DNA of 64,000 nucleotides from Bradyrhizobium sp. dw_411 (lineage in GTDB: Bacteria > Pseudomonadota > Alphaproteobacteria > Rhizobiales > Xanthobacteraceae). The notes beneath the pieces are model-generated. The model searched no databases. It had not been told where the DNA came from and was given only the letters and a program-made list of their open reading frames with translations. A program made the position numbers and the translations under genes. Shown here in pieces: positions 18,829 through 27,065 of this stretch. Positions within the stretch are counted from its first letter, which is position 1, and each line of letters begins with the position of its first letter. The stretch is from contig NZ_JAAVUY010000021.1 in NCBI RefSeq assembly GCF_018449695.1, positions 1-64,000 on the forward strand. Direction: 5' to 3'.

Positions 18829-18936
18829 AACCCCGGATCGGCTGTCCCGCCAACGTCTTATTCGCGGGCTTAAGCGGTTGTTTACTCAAGACGTGTTTAC
18901 TCAAAACAGTAATTTGTTGCGTACGAGTGAGTAACC

Positions 18937-20286
18937 ATGCCCCGTGTCGTCGAGTTGCTTTGCTCGCGCCGTACACCGCACGTCGCGGTACTGGCGCTGA
19001 TGTCGATTGGTTTTGCCGGTTGCAGCGCCGACATGTCGTCGCGCCTTTCACAAAATCCTTTTCAATCGGATGCAACCGGTTCGGTGCAGCAGGCCCCTGT
19101 GGCCGAGCGCCGCGAACTTCCGCAATACGCCCGTCCGCAATATCAGCAGCCACAATATCAGTCGCAGGCCCTGCCGCCTCCGATCTCCGCTCCGCAGTCT
19201 TATCCGGCCGCGAACGCCGGCGTGTCCGGAGGAGGGCGCGGACTGGCTTCGTATAGCCCGCCGGCCAGCCCGCGGATCGAAACCACCGGCAGTGTTGCGC
19301 CGCGTTCGGTTGCCGCGACCCACGCTCCGGTGCAGGGCACGACAATCATCGTCGGCACCAGCGACACGCTGGAAGGTCTGGCGCGCCGCTATAATGTTTC
19401 ATCTGCGGCAATCCTGCAGGCCAATGGCTATAAAGGTCCGCGCGCGCTGTCGCCCGGTCAACAACTGATCATTCCGCATCCGGCCGCGGTGGCCGCTGCG
19501 GCGCCCGTGCTGGCTGCTCCCGTGAGCAAACCGGTTGCCGTCGCAACCGTGGCTGCGCCTTCGGTTCACGTCGTCAATCCCGGCGATACTCTGCTCAGTA
19601 TTGCGCGCCGAAATCACATTTCGGCCGCCGAACTGGCGAAAGCCAACGGCATTGCACCTTCCGCGAACCTCAAGCTCGGCACCAAGCTGACGGTGCCCGG
19701 TGCAAAGACAGCTTCCGCCGTGCCGGTTGCGCAGCCTGCTGTCGTCGCCACGGCGCCGGTCGCCGCGCCCCTGGCGGCGCCCGCGACCAAGATGGCTGCG
19801 GTGACGCCCGATCCCCAACAGAAGGTCCGGTTGGCGCAAGCTGCGCCGACCGCCGAGGAGACTGCGGCTGAAAATCCTGTCAAGGCTGCCGAAGCCACCG
19901 GTGCCCTGCCGACGTTCCGCTGGCCGGTGCGCGGCAAGGTGATCACGAGCTACGGCGCCAAGACCAATGGCAAATCCAATGACGGCATCAATCTCGCCGT
20001 GCCCGAAGGCACGCCGGTGAAGGCGGCCGAAGACGGCGTTGTCGCCTATTCGGGTAACGAGCTGAAGGGCTACGGCAACTTGGTTCTGGTCCGCCATTCC
20101 AACGGCTATGTCACAGCCTACGCCCATGCCAGCGAGTTGTTGGTGAAGCGTGGCGACACCATCAAGCGTGGCCAGATCATTGCCAAGTCCGGGCAATCAG
20201 GTGAAGTCGGCTCGCCGCAACTTCACTTCGAAATCCGCAAGGGTTCGTCGCCGGTCGACCCGCTGCAGTTTCTCAACGGGGCGTGA
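18937..20286 (+). CDS. nlpD: NlpD-like LysM/LytM-domain lipoprotein
   Basis: This 449-residue protein starts with a lipoprotein signal ending in GFAGC (Cys29), then a Gln/Pro-rich linker, LysM domains at about 134-180 and 208-254, and a C-terminal M23/LytM domain from about 326. The LytM metal ligands look lost: the usual H-x-x-x-D motif reads NDGIN, and the H-x-H motif reads QLHFE. That matches E. coli NlpD, which activates amidases instead of cutting peptidoglycan itself. It follows pcm, as nlpD does elsewhere. It would act at the septum from the outer membrane. An active endopeptidase is less likely. Confidence 0.88.
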   Translation: MPRVVELLCSRRTPHVAVLALMSIGFAGCSADMSSRLSQNPFQSDATGSVQQAPVAERRELPQYARPQYQQPQYQSQALPPPISAPQSYPAANAGVSGGGRGLASYSPPASPRIETTGSVAPRSVAATHAPVQGTTIIVGTSDTLEGLARRYNVSSAAILQANGYKGPRALSPGQQLIIPHPAAVAAAAPVLAAPVSKPVAVATVAAPSVHVVNPGDTLLSIARRNHISAAELAKANGIAPSANLKLGTKLTVPGAKTASAVPVAQPAVVATAPVAAPLAAPATKMAAVTPDPQQKVRLAQAAPTAEETAAENPVKAAEATGALPTFRWPVRGKVITSYGAKTNGKSNDGINLAVPEGTPVKAAEDGVVAYSGNELKGYGNLVLVRHSNGYVTAYAHASELLVKRGDTIKRGQIIAKSGQSGEVGSPQLHFEIRKGSSPVDPLQFLNGA

Positions 20287-20295
20287 GTTAGCGGT

Positions 20296-20464
20296 TTTAG
20301 TTGATCGTCATTGCCGGGCGTAGCCGTCCAAAGGACGGCGTCGCTTCCGCTCGCCTATGACCCGGCAATCTATCATTTTTCAAAATGCATTTTGTGAAGC
20401 GTGAAGATGGATACGCGGGTCACCTAGCGCGAAGACGCGCTTCGAGCTTTCGCCCGCGTATGCC
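20296..20464. repeat. Palindromic repeat cluster after nlpD
   Basis: Two elements are present. The first has ends TCATTGCCGGGC (about 20305-20316) and GACCCGGCAAT (about 20358-20369). The second, 20406-20464, has ATACGCGGGTCA and CGCCCGCGTAT at its ends around GCGAAGACGCGCTTCG. The second recurs nearly identically, inverted, at 53144-53201. Confidence 0.75.
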
Positions 20465-20467
20465 AAT

Positions 20468-21460
20468 TTAGGATTTCAACTTCACGCCCAGCCGTCCTGC
20501 CAGTTCCTGCGTGAACTGCCAGGCGACACGTCCGGAACGAGAGCCCCGCGTGGTCGACCATTCCAGGGCTTCGCGTTCGAGCTGCTCGTCCGCGAGCTTG
20601 ATGCCGAAATGGCCGCAATAGCCCCGGACCATCGCCAGGTATTCGTCCTGGCTGCAGCGGTGAAAGCCGAGCCATAGTCCGAACCGGTCCGACAGCGACA
20701 CTTTTTCCTCGACCGCTTCGCCGGGATTGATCGCGGTCGAGCGCTCGTTTTCGATCATCTCGCGCGCCAGCAGATGCCGGCGGTTGGAGGTTGCGTACAG
20801 GATCACGTTTTCCGGACGGCCCTCGATGCCGCCTTCCAGCACCGCCTTGAGCGATTTGTAGGAGGCGTCATTGCCGTCGAACGACAGGTCGTCGCAGAAT
20901 ACGATGAAGTGGAAATGCGAATTGCGCACGAGATCCATCAGGGCGGGGAGGCTCTCAATGTCCTCGCGATGAATCTCGACGAGCTTCACTCGGTCGGCAG
21001 GTTTGCGGTTGGCATTGATGCTGGCATGCGCCGCCTTCACCAGCGACGATTTCCCCATGCCGCGCGCGCCCCACAACAGCGCGTTGTTGGCCGGAAGCCC
21101 GTCGGCGAAACGTTCGGTATTCTCGATCAGGATGTCGCGCATCCGGTCGATGCCTTTGAGCAAGCCGATCTCGACGCGGCTGACACGGGGCACCGGCGCG
21201 AGTCGTCCATCTGGATGCCAGACAAAGGCGTCGGCGTGGTCGAGTGAATCGGCCGTAGAGGATTTTGGCGATGCAGCGGAAAGGTGCGCCGCAATGGATT
21301 CGAGCGCATGCGCAATCCGCTCAGAGGTCGCATGTTCGGAGGTCGCCGCGGGGCGTTTTGCCGCTGCAGCCGGCGATTTTCGTTGAGGCGCCCTGGAAGC
21401 GGCGCGAGAGGCTGTTTTCTTAGGGGTTTTCTTGGCTGTTTTCTTGGGTTTTTTCGACAT
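20468..21460 (-). CDS. DUF815-family AAA ATPase
   Basis: The 330-residue protein has a Lys/Ala-rich N-terminal tail (1-60), a bridging region, and a P-loop core with Walker A GARGMGKSSL and Walker B-like FIVFCDDLSF. The segment VILYATSNRRHL and the C-terminal helices match the DUF815 family of AAA+ ATPases, whose function is unknown. The start at 21460 gives MSKKPKKTAKK and avoids an unlikely upstream extension. It is divergent from yajC, with about 190 bases between the two starts. Confidence 0.88.
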   Translation of the reverse strand: MSKKPKKTAKKTPKKTASRAASRAPQRKSPAAAAKRPAATSEHATSERIAHALESIAAHLSAASPKSSTADSLDHADAFVWHPDGRLAPVPRVSRVEIGLLKGIDRMRDILIENTERFADGLPANNALLWGARGMGKSSLVKAAHASINANRKPADRVKLVEIHREDIESLPALMDLVRNSHFHFIVFCDDLSFDGNDASYKSLKAVLEGGIEGRPENVILYATSNRRHLLAREMIENERSTAINPGEAVEEKVSLSDRFGLWLGFHRCSQDEYLAMVRGYCGHFGIKLADEQLEREALEWSTTRGSRSGRVAWQFTQELAGRLGVKLKS

Positions 21461-21651
21461 CTTTGGCCTTTCTGACGACGCACCCTTAACGGGCCTGCAA
21501 GGAGCCTGCAAGCGGGCCGCAAGCGGTCCAAATGAGCGGTCTGGCAGCGTTGCAATTGGGACCGCGGCCGCTATAGTCCGCGCGAATTTGCCCGGACCGG
21601 CTTGACGCTCAGGCGCTGCCGGTCCATTCCCGTTTCACAAGGATTGTCCGA

Positions 21652-22017
21652 ATGCTGATTACCCCCGCGTTTGCCCAGGCTGCGGGCGCCGGTGACACCA
21701 ACAGCATGTTGATGTCGCTGCTGCCGTTCGCGCTGATCTTCGTGATCATGTACTTCCTGATTTTGCGACCGCAGCAAAAGAAGGTGAAGGATCACGCCGA
21801 ACTGGTGAAGAACATCCGCCGCGGCGACACCGTGGTGACGACGGGCGGCCTTGTCGGCAAGGTCACCAAGGTTGTCGATGACGACCAGATCGAGTTCGAA
21901 ATCTCCGACGGTGTGCGCGTGCGGCAGATGCGCCAGATGATCTCCGGCGTCCGCGCCAAGGGCGAGCCGGCGAAGGAAAAAGCTGATACCGCCAAGGAAG
22001 ACAGCTCGGCGAGTTAG
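21652..22017 (+). CDS. yajC: Sec translocon accessory subunit YajC
   Basis: This 121-residue inner-membrane protein has one membrane helix (about 20-40) and then YFLILRPQQKKVKDHAELVK, the family signature just after it. The central part RGDTVVTTGGLVGKV is also typical. It associates with SecD and SecF and aids the Sec translocon. It begins the yajC-secD-secF operon. Confidence 0.96.
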   Translation: MLITPAFAQAAGAGDTNSMLMSLLPFALIFVIMYFLILRPQQKKVKDHAELVKNIRRGDTVVTTGGLVGKVTKVVDDDQIEFEISDGVRVRQMRQMISGVRAKGEPAKEKADTAKEDSSAS

Positions 22018-22063
22018 CGCTATTTCCGATCGCGCATATTCCAGAATTTAACGGGTCAACTCG

Positions 22064-23665
22064 ATGCTGTATTTCACGCGGTGGAAGGCGCTGGCGATTA
22101 TCCTGACCGCGCTTGTGGTCTGCCTCTGCGCCGTGCCGAATTTCTTCCCTGAGGCCACGGTGAAGACCTGGCCGGCCTTTGCGCAGCGTCGCCTGGTGCT
22201 CGGCCTCGATCTGCAGGGCGGCTCTTATCTGCTGCTCGAGGTCGATGCCAACGCGGTCAAGAAGGATAAGCTCGACCAGTTGCGCGACGACGTTCGCCGC
22301 GTGCTGCGCGATAACAAGATCGTTTATACCGGACTGGCCGCCAGGCCCGACGCCGTCGAGGTCCGTATCACCAAGGATACCGATGCTGCGACCGCGCTCT
22401 CGAAGCTGCGTGAATTGTCGCAGCCGCTCGGCGGGCTGCTCGGTTCCAACGGGCAGCGCAGCCTCGAGGTCGCCGACGCCGGCGGCGGGCTGATCCGCAT
22501 GACCGTTCCGCCGGCGGCGATCACCGACCGGACCCGGCAGGCCGTCGAACAGTCGATCACCATCATCGAGAAACGCGTCAACCAGCTCGGCACCGTCGAG
22601 CCGCTGATCCAGCGTCAGGGTGTCGATCGCATCCTGGTGCAGGTGCCAGGCTTGCAGGATCCGACCCGGCTGAAAGCGCTGCTCGGGCAGACCGCCAAGA
22701 TGGATTTCCGGATGGTCGATACGACGGTTCCGCCGGACCAAGCCATCCAGGGCAGGGTTCCACCGGATTCCGAGCTGCTGCAGAGCGCGGAATCGCCGAA
22801 CACGCCCTACGTCATCAAAAAGCAGGTGCTGGTTTCCGGCGGCGATCTGACGGACGCGCAGCCCGGGTTCGACCAGCGCAGCGGTCAACCGATCGTCTCG
22901 TTCAAGTTCAACACCTCCGGCTCGCGTAAATTCGCGCAAGCCACCATCGAAAACGTCAAGCAGCCTTTCGCGATCGTGCTCGACAACAAGGTGATCTCGG
23001 CGCCTGTGATCCAGGAGCCGATCACCGGCGGCCAGGGCCAGATTTCCGGCAATTTCACCGTGCAGCAGGCCAACGACCTCGCCATCCTGCTGCGCGCCGG
23101 CGCGTTGCCGGCGCCGTTGACCATTATCGAGGAACGCACCGTCGGCCCCGGCCTCGGCCAGGACTCGATCGAGAGCGGCGAACGCGCCGCCTATGTCGGC
23201 TCGATCCTCGTGATCGTGTTCATGCTGCTCACGTACCGCTTGTTCGGCGTTTTCGCCAACATCGCGGTCGCCATCAACGTCGCGATGATCTTCGGCCTGC
23301 TGTCGTTGCTCAACGCGACACTGACGCTGCCCGGCATTGCCGGCATCGTGCTGACCGTGGGCATCGCGGTGGATTCCAACGTGCTGATCTATGAGCGCAT
23401 CCGCGAGGAAATCCGGGGCGGGCGTACCGCCATTTCCGCGATCGACGCCGGCTTCAAGCGGGCGCTGTCGACGATCCTCGATTCCAACATCACCACCTTC
23501 ATCGCCGCCGCCGTATTGTTCTACGTCGGCACCGGTCCGGTGCGCGGCTTCGCCGTGACGCTCGGCATCGGCATTGTCACCACGGTTTTCACCGCCTTTA
23601 CCCTGACCCGGCTGATTGTAGCGGGCTGGGTGCGGTGGAAGCGGCCGCAACGCGTGCCGATTTAA
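22064..23665 (+). CDS. secD: Protein translocase subunit SecD
   Basis: The 533-residue protein couples the proton-motive force to late steps of Sec export. It has one N-terminal membrane helix, the GLDLQGGSYLLLEVD motif near 44-58, a large periplasmic domain and five further membrane helices from about 370, including the VDSNVLIYERIREE segment in the fourth. It follows yajC by 46 bases and is followed by secF. Confidence 0.97.
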   Translation: MLYFTRWKALAIILTALVVCLCAVPNFFPEATVKTWPAFAQRRLVLGLDLQGGSYLLLEVDANAVKKDKLDQLRDDVRRVLRDNKIVYTGLAARPDAVEVRITKDTDAATALSKLRELSQPLGGLLGSNGQRSLEVADAGGGLIRMTVPPAAITDRTRQAVEQSITIIEKRVNQLGTVEPLIQRQGVDRILVQVPGLQDPTRLKALLGQTAKMDFRMVDTTVPPDQAIQGRVPPDSELLQSAESPNTPYVIKKQVLVSGGDLTDAQPGFDQRSGQPIVSFKFNTSGSRKFAQATIENVKQPFAIVLDNKVISAPVIQEPITGGQGQISGNFTVQQANDLAILLRAGALPAPLTIIEERTVGPGLGQDSIESGERAAYVGSILVIVFMLLTYRLFGVFANIAVAINVAMIFGLLSLLNATLTLPGIAGIVLTVGIAVDSNVLIYERIREEIRGGRTAISAIDAGFKRALSTILDSNITTFIAAAVLFYVGTGPVRGFAVTLGIGIVTTVFTAFTLTRLIVAGWVRWKRPQRVPI

Positions 23666-23680
23666 GATGCGGAGCACGCT

Positions 23681-24682
23681 GTGACACACTTCATTTTGCT
23701 CGGATTGCTGGCGGTGATCGCGGTATTGACCGTGGTCGCGTGCCTTGGCTTGCTGCCGTCGCTGCGGATCGTGCCCGACGACACCAAATTCGATTTCACC
23801 CGGTTTCGCCGCATCAGCTTTCCGATCTCGGCGCTGCTCTCGATCATCGCGATCACGCTGTTCTTTACCCATGGGCTGAATTTCGGCATCGATTTCAAGG
23901 GCGGCACGCTGCTGGAAATCAAGTCCAAATCCGGCAATGTCGATATCGCCGCGATGCGTGCCAGCCTGAGCAGCCTCGGCCTCGGCGACATCCAGTTGCA
24001 GCAATTCGGCGGTCCCGATGAAGTGCTGATCCGCGTCGCCGAACAGCCCGGCGGCGACGCTGCACAACAACAGGCCGTGCAGAAGGTCCGTGGCGCGCTT
24101 GGCGATGCCGTCGATTATCGCCGCGTCGAGGTGGTGGGTCCGCGCGTTTCCGGAGAATTGCTGGCCTACGGCATGATCGGGCTGATGCTCGCGATCCTTG
24201 CGATCCTGATCTATCTCTGGTTCCGGTTCGAATGGCAGTTTGCGCTCGGCGCCATGATCGCCAACGTCCACGATATCGTGCTGACGATCGGCTTCATGTC
24301 GATCTCGCAGGTCGACTTCGATCTCACCAGTATCGCGGCGCTGCTGACGATTCTCGGCTATTCGCTCAACGATACCGTCGTGATCTATGACCGGATCCGC
24401 GAAATGCTGCGGCGTTACAAGAAAATGCCGATGCCGGAGCTGCTCAACGAGTCCATCAATTCGACGCTGTCGCGCTCGATCATCACCCACGTCACGGTGA
24501 CGCTGGCGCTGCTGGCGCTGTTGTTGTTCGGCGGCAATGCCATCCACAGCTTCACCGCGGTGATGATGTTCGGCGTGGTGCTGGTCGGCACCTACACCTC
24601 GATCTTCATCGCGGCGCCGATCCTGATTTATCTCGGCGTCGGCACCCATCGCGATGCGCCGGACAAGCCTGCCAAGAAATGA
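23681..24682 (+). CDS. secF: Protein translocase subunit SecF
   Basis: The 333-residue partner of SecD has the NFGIDFKGGTLLEIK motif in its N-terminal periplasmic region and the YSLNDTVVIYDRIRE segment in its membrane core. The start is GTG at 23681, which fits the spacing after secD (15 bases) and the family N-terminus. The gene is followed, after 13 bases, by a protein of the Mth938 family. Confidence 0.96.
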   Translation: MTHFILLGLLAVIAVLTVVACLGLLPSLRIVPDDTKFDFTRFRRISFPISALLSIIAITLFFTHGLNFGIDFKGGTLLEIKSKSGNVDIAAMRASLSSLGLGDIQLQQFGGPDEVLIRVAEQPGGDAAQQQAVQKVRGALGDAVDYRRVEVVGPRVSGELLAYGMIGLMLAILAILIYLWFRFEWQFALGAMIANVHDIVLTIGFMSISQVDFDLTSIAALLTILGYSLNDTVVIYDRIREMLRRYKKMPMPELLNESINSTLSRSIITHVTVTLALLALLLFGGNAIHSFTAVMMFGVVLVGTYTSIFIAAPILIYLGVGTHRDAPDKPAKK

Positions 24683-24695
24683 TGGTGGTGTGACG

Positions 24696-25079
24696 ATGTC
24701 AGGTCCCTCGGACGCTCCGCATCTTCCGAGATCGGCGCCGATCGAGGCCTACGGCAAGGGCGGCTTTGCCTTCGCCGATATGTCGCATCGTGGCTCGCTA
24801 TTGTGCCTGCCGGATGCGATCTGGGCTTGGCCTGTTACCAGACCCGAGGAAATCGATGAGGTCTCGCTGGCCCGGGTGTTCGCCGCGGCCAACGTCATCG
24901 ATACGCTGATTGTCGGCACCGGCACCGATGTCTGGCTGGCGCCGCCGGCGCTTCGAAATGCGTTGCGCAGGGTCGGTGTCGTGCTGGACTCGATGCAGAC
25001 CGGGCCCGCGATCCGCACCTATAACATCATGATGGGTGAGCGGCGACGCGTCGCAGCCGCGCTGATTGCGGTGCCATGA
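24696..25079 (+). CDS. Mth938-domain protein (NDUFAF3-like)
   Basis: The 127-residue protein has the Mth938 fold signatures LIVGTGTDVWLAPPAL and GVVLDSMQTGPAIRTYNIM. Human NDUFAF3, a mitochondrial complex I assembly factor, belongs to the same family. The start at 24696 is preferred to 24654, because the latter overlaps the end of secF and adds no conserved residues. It ends in a 4-base ATGA overlap with the next gene, so the two products are translationally coupled. A role in respiratory complex assembly is inference from the family and the neighbour. Confidence 0.9.
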   Translation: MSGPSDAPHLPRSAPIEAYGKGGFAFADMSHRGSLLCLPDAIWAWPVTRPEEIDEVSLARVFAAANVIDTLIVGTGTDVWLAPPALRNALRRVGVVLDSMQTGPAIRTYNIMMGERRRVAAALIAVP

Positions 25080-25942
25080 GCGGCGCGGACACAGCGGGCA
25101 AAGAGGCCGCCGGCTTCTGCGCCGAGCTGGTCCGCACCCACGATTTTAGCCGCTACGTCTCCACGCTATTCGTGCCGGCGGAGCAGCGCCGCGCTCTACT
25201 GGCGCTATATGCCTTCAATGTCGAAATCTCTCGTGTGCACGAACAGGTGAGCCAGCCGCTGCCGGGCGAGATGCGTCTGCAATGGTGGACTGACATGCTG
25301 AGCGGCACGGATCATGGCGGCGTCGAGGGCAATCCGGTCGCGGCCGAACTGATGCTGGCGATCCGGAACTGGCGCCTGCCGGTCGAGCGGCTGTCGCGCC
25401 TGATCGATGAGCATCAGTTTGATCTCTACAACGATCCGATGCCGACCATGGCGGCGCTGGAAGGCTACATCAACGATACTTCATCGGCCCTGTTTTCGCT
25501 GGCGGCGGGGATCGCCGGACATCCCTCCGAGGCGGCCGATCATCTGGCGCGTCACGCCGGCTTGGCCCAGGGCATCGCGCAGGTGATCGCGGCGTTGCCG
25601 AAGGACGCCTCGCGGCGCCAATTGTTCGTGCCGCAGGAAGTGCTGGAGAACCATGGCTGCGGGATCGAAGACATCTTCGCGGGCAAGCAAACCCCAAAAC
25701 TGCGCGCCGCGCTGGATCAACTGCTCGGCGAGGCGCGGGGACATCTGAAGACGGCCTATGCGCTGCTGGCCGATGTGCCACCGCAGGTGCGGCCGGTATT
25801 CCTGCCACTGGCGATGGTCGAGCACGACCTGCAATGCATGTCGCGGGCAGATAATGATCCGTTCATGCCGCAAGCGACGTCGAGGTTTCGGACACTGTGG
25901 ACGTTGTGGCGAGCGTCGCGGTCGCGGCTGTTTCGAGCGTAG
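25076..25942 (+). CDS. Squalene/phytoene synthase-fold protein (NDUFAF6-like)
   Basis: This 288-residue protein has the all-helical squalene/phytoene synthase fold, with RRALLALYAFNVEISRVHEQ and PGEMRLQWW as family landmarks. The two Asp-rich metal sites of true prenyl synthases are missing: the first reads FNVEISRVHEQ (about 48-58), and the second region reads AQGIAQVIAALPKDAS (near 165-180). It is therefore unlikely to be a synthase. Human NDUFAF6, a complex I assembly factor, is the same kind of protein. The 4-base overlap with the Mth938 gene supports a shared process. Confidence 0.88.
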   Translation: MSGADTAGKEAAGFCAELVRTHDFSRYVSTLFVPAEQRRALLALYAFNVEISRVHEQVSQPLPGEMRLQWWTDMLSGTDHGGVEGNPVAAELMLAIRNWRLPVERLSRLIDEHQFDLYNDPMPTMAALEGYINDTSSALFSLAAGIAGHPSEAADHLARHAGLAQGIAQVIAALPKDASRRQLFVPQEVLENHGCGIEDIFAGKQTPKLRAALDQLLGEARGHLKTAYALLADVPPQVRPVFLPLAMVEHDLQCMSRADNDPFMPQATSRFRTLWTLWRASRSRLFRA

Positions 25943-25954
25943 AGATAGACCGCC

Positions 25955-27058
25955 TTATGACGGCGGTGGCGTCAAATCTGCCGTCTCGAAATTAAACCGG
26001 TCGCGCAGATTCTTGCGCGATCCCAGGATGTCTTTCAGGAACGCGCGATCCGCGGGACTTTTCATCATCGGCTCGACCAGATCGAGCTGGTTGGTTGCGA
26101 CGAGTTGCAGGATCTCCGTGCGAGGTCCGCCATTTGCATCGCGGGGCAGGGCCTGCACGACTTGGATATGCTCGGGCGGTTTTGGCCCCTTGGCTGCAGT
26201 GAGCTCGTTGCGTAGCTGGGTTTCAAGCGAGGTCTGGTCGGCCTCGACGAAGGCATAGAGTCCGACGCCGCTACGCCGATCGGCGAAGGCGACAATGGTC
26301 GCATCGCGCACTCCGGGATTTTTCTTGATCAAATCGAGCAGCACCGGTGCATCATTCACCAGGCGCCTGCCGCCGCCTTCGCGATCGGTGAAATTGAACA
26401 GACCGCGGGTGATGGCGCGGTAGACTTTCTTGCCGGTCATCAGCCATATGCTGGCGACCAGCGATTTGCGCGCCAGGATTTTGCGCTCTTTGGGTGTTAG
26501 CGCGTCCGGCGCGTAGCTGCGCTTGTGCTTCAAAAGATGACGCAGGTCTTCGTAAGCGGCGATCCGGAACAGCCGGCTGCGGGTGCGAAAGCAGGCCGCG
26601 AGCTGGAAATCAGTGACATAGGCGCGGCCGTCAGTACCGCGCAGCCAGTTCTGCTCCTTGGCAAGATCGTTGTGGCAGATGCCGGCGCGATGCAGCTTGT
26701 GCAGGGCCTGCTTGGCGGAGCGGAAATAGGCGACGTCGCCAACGGGTTTCGCCAGATGCAGCGCTACGCCATCGATGAAGCCTCGCACCAGCGCCTGCCG
26801 GCCGGCCCATAGCAATTCAGGTCCGACGCGCAGATCGCGCGCCAGCCCCAGTGCACGGCGTTCGCGTCCAAACAAATGGCGTGCCGGAATATACGACCAC
26901 CAAGGGACCTGATCGAGCCGGCGCAACACCGCGTCGACTTCGCCGGCATCGCCGCGAAAGCGACCGCGCTCGACCGTGGAGAATACATCGCGCTTCAACA
27001 GCACGCCTTCGGTCCATCGCGCCGACAGAGCGGCGGCATCTTCTTTGGGCAGACTCAT
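25955..27058 (-). CDS. Kinase-like protein fused to an acyl-CoA synthetase C-terminal-like domain
   Basis: The 367-residue protein has two parts. Residues about 20-220 are kinase-like: the catalytic loop is HNDLAKEQNWL with Asp131 and Asn137, followed by VTDFQLA with Asp150 in place of the DFG motif. No glycine-rich loop is obvious, as in the small RIO/KdkA-type kinases. Residues about 237-320 resemble the C-terminal domain of ANL-superfamily acyl-CoA synthetases: DLIKKNPGVRDATIVAFADR, VGLYAFVEAD, then LPRDANGGPRTEILQL. No N-terminal adenylation domain is present. Substrate and partner are unknown. It is 7 bases downstream of trmFO. Confidence 0.75.
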   Translation of the reverse strand: MSLPKEDAAALSARWTEGVLLKRDVFSTVERGRFRGDAGEVDAVLRRLDQVPWWSYIPARHLFGRERRALGLARDLRVGPELLWAGRQALVRGFIDGVALHLAKPVGDVAYFRSAKQALHKLHRAGICHNDLAKEQNWLRGTDGRAYVTDFQLAACFRTRSRLFRIAAYEDLRHLLKHKRSYAPDALTPKERKILARKSLVASIWLMTGKKVYRAITRGLFNFTDREGGGRRLVNDAPVLLDLIKKNPGVRDATIVAFADRRSGVGLYAFVEADQTSLETQLRNELTAAKGPKPPEHIQVVQALPRDANGGPRTEILQLVATNQLDLVEPMMKSPADRAFLKDILGSRKNLRDRFNFETADLTPPPS

Positions 27059-27065
27059 CGAAGGC

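Noticed and set aside
21863..24649. 928-codon minus-strand frame antisense to secD and secF
   Set aside because: It is rich in Arg, His, Asp and Gln, as typical of antisense to GC-rich genes; secDF are certain.
25076..25942. Active phytoene or squalene synthase for hopanoids
   Set aside because: Both Asp-rich metal sites are missing, and no other terpenoid gene is nearby.
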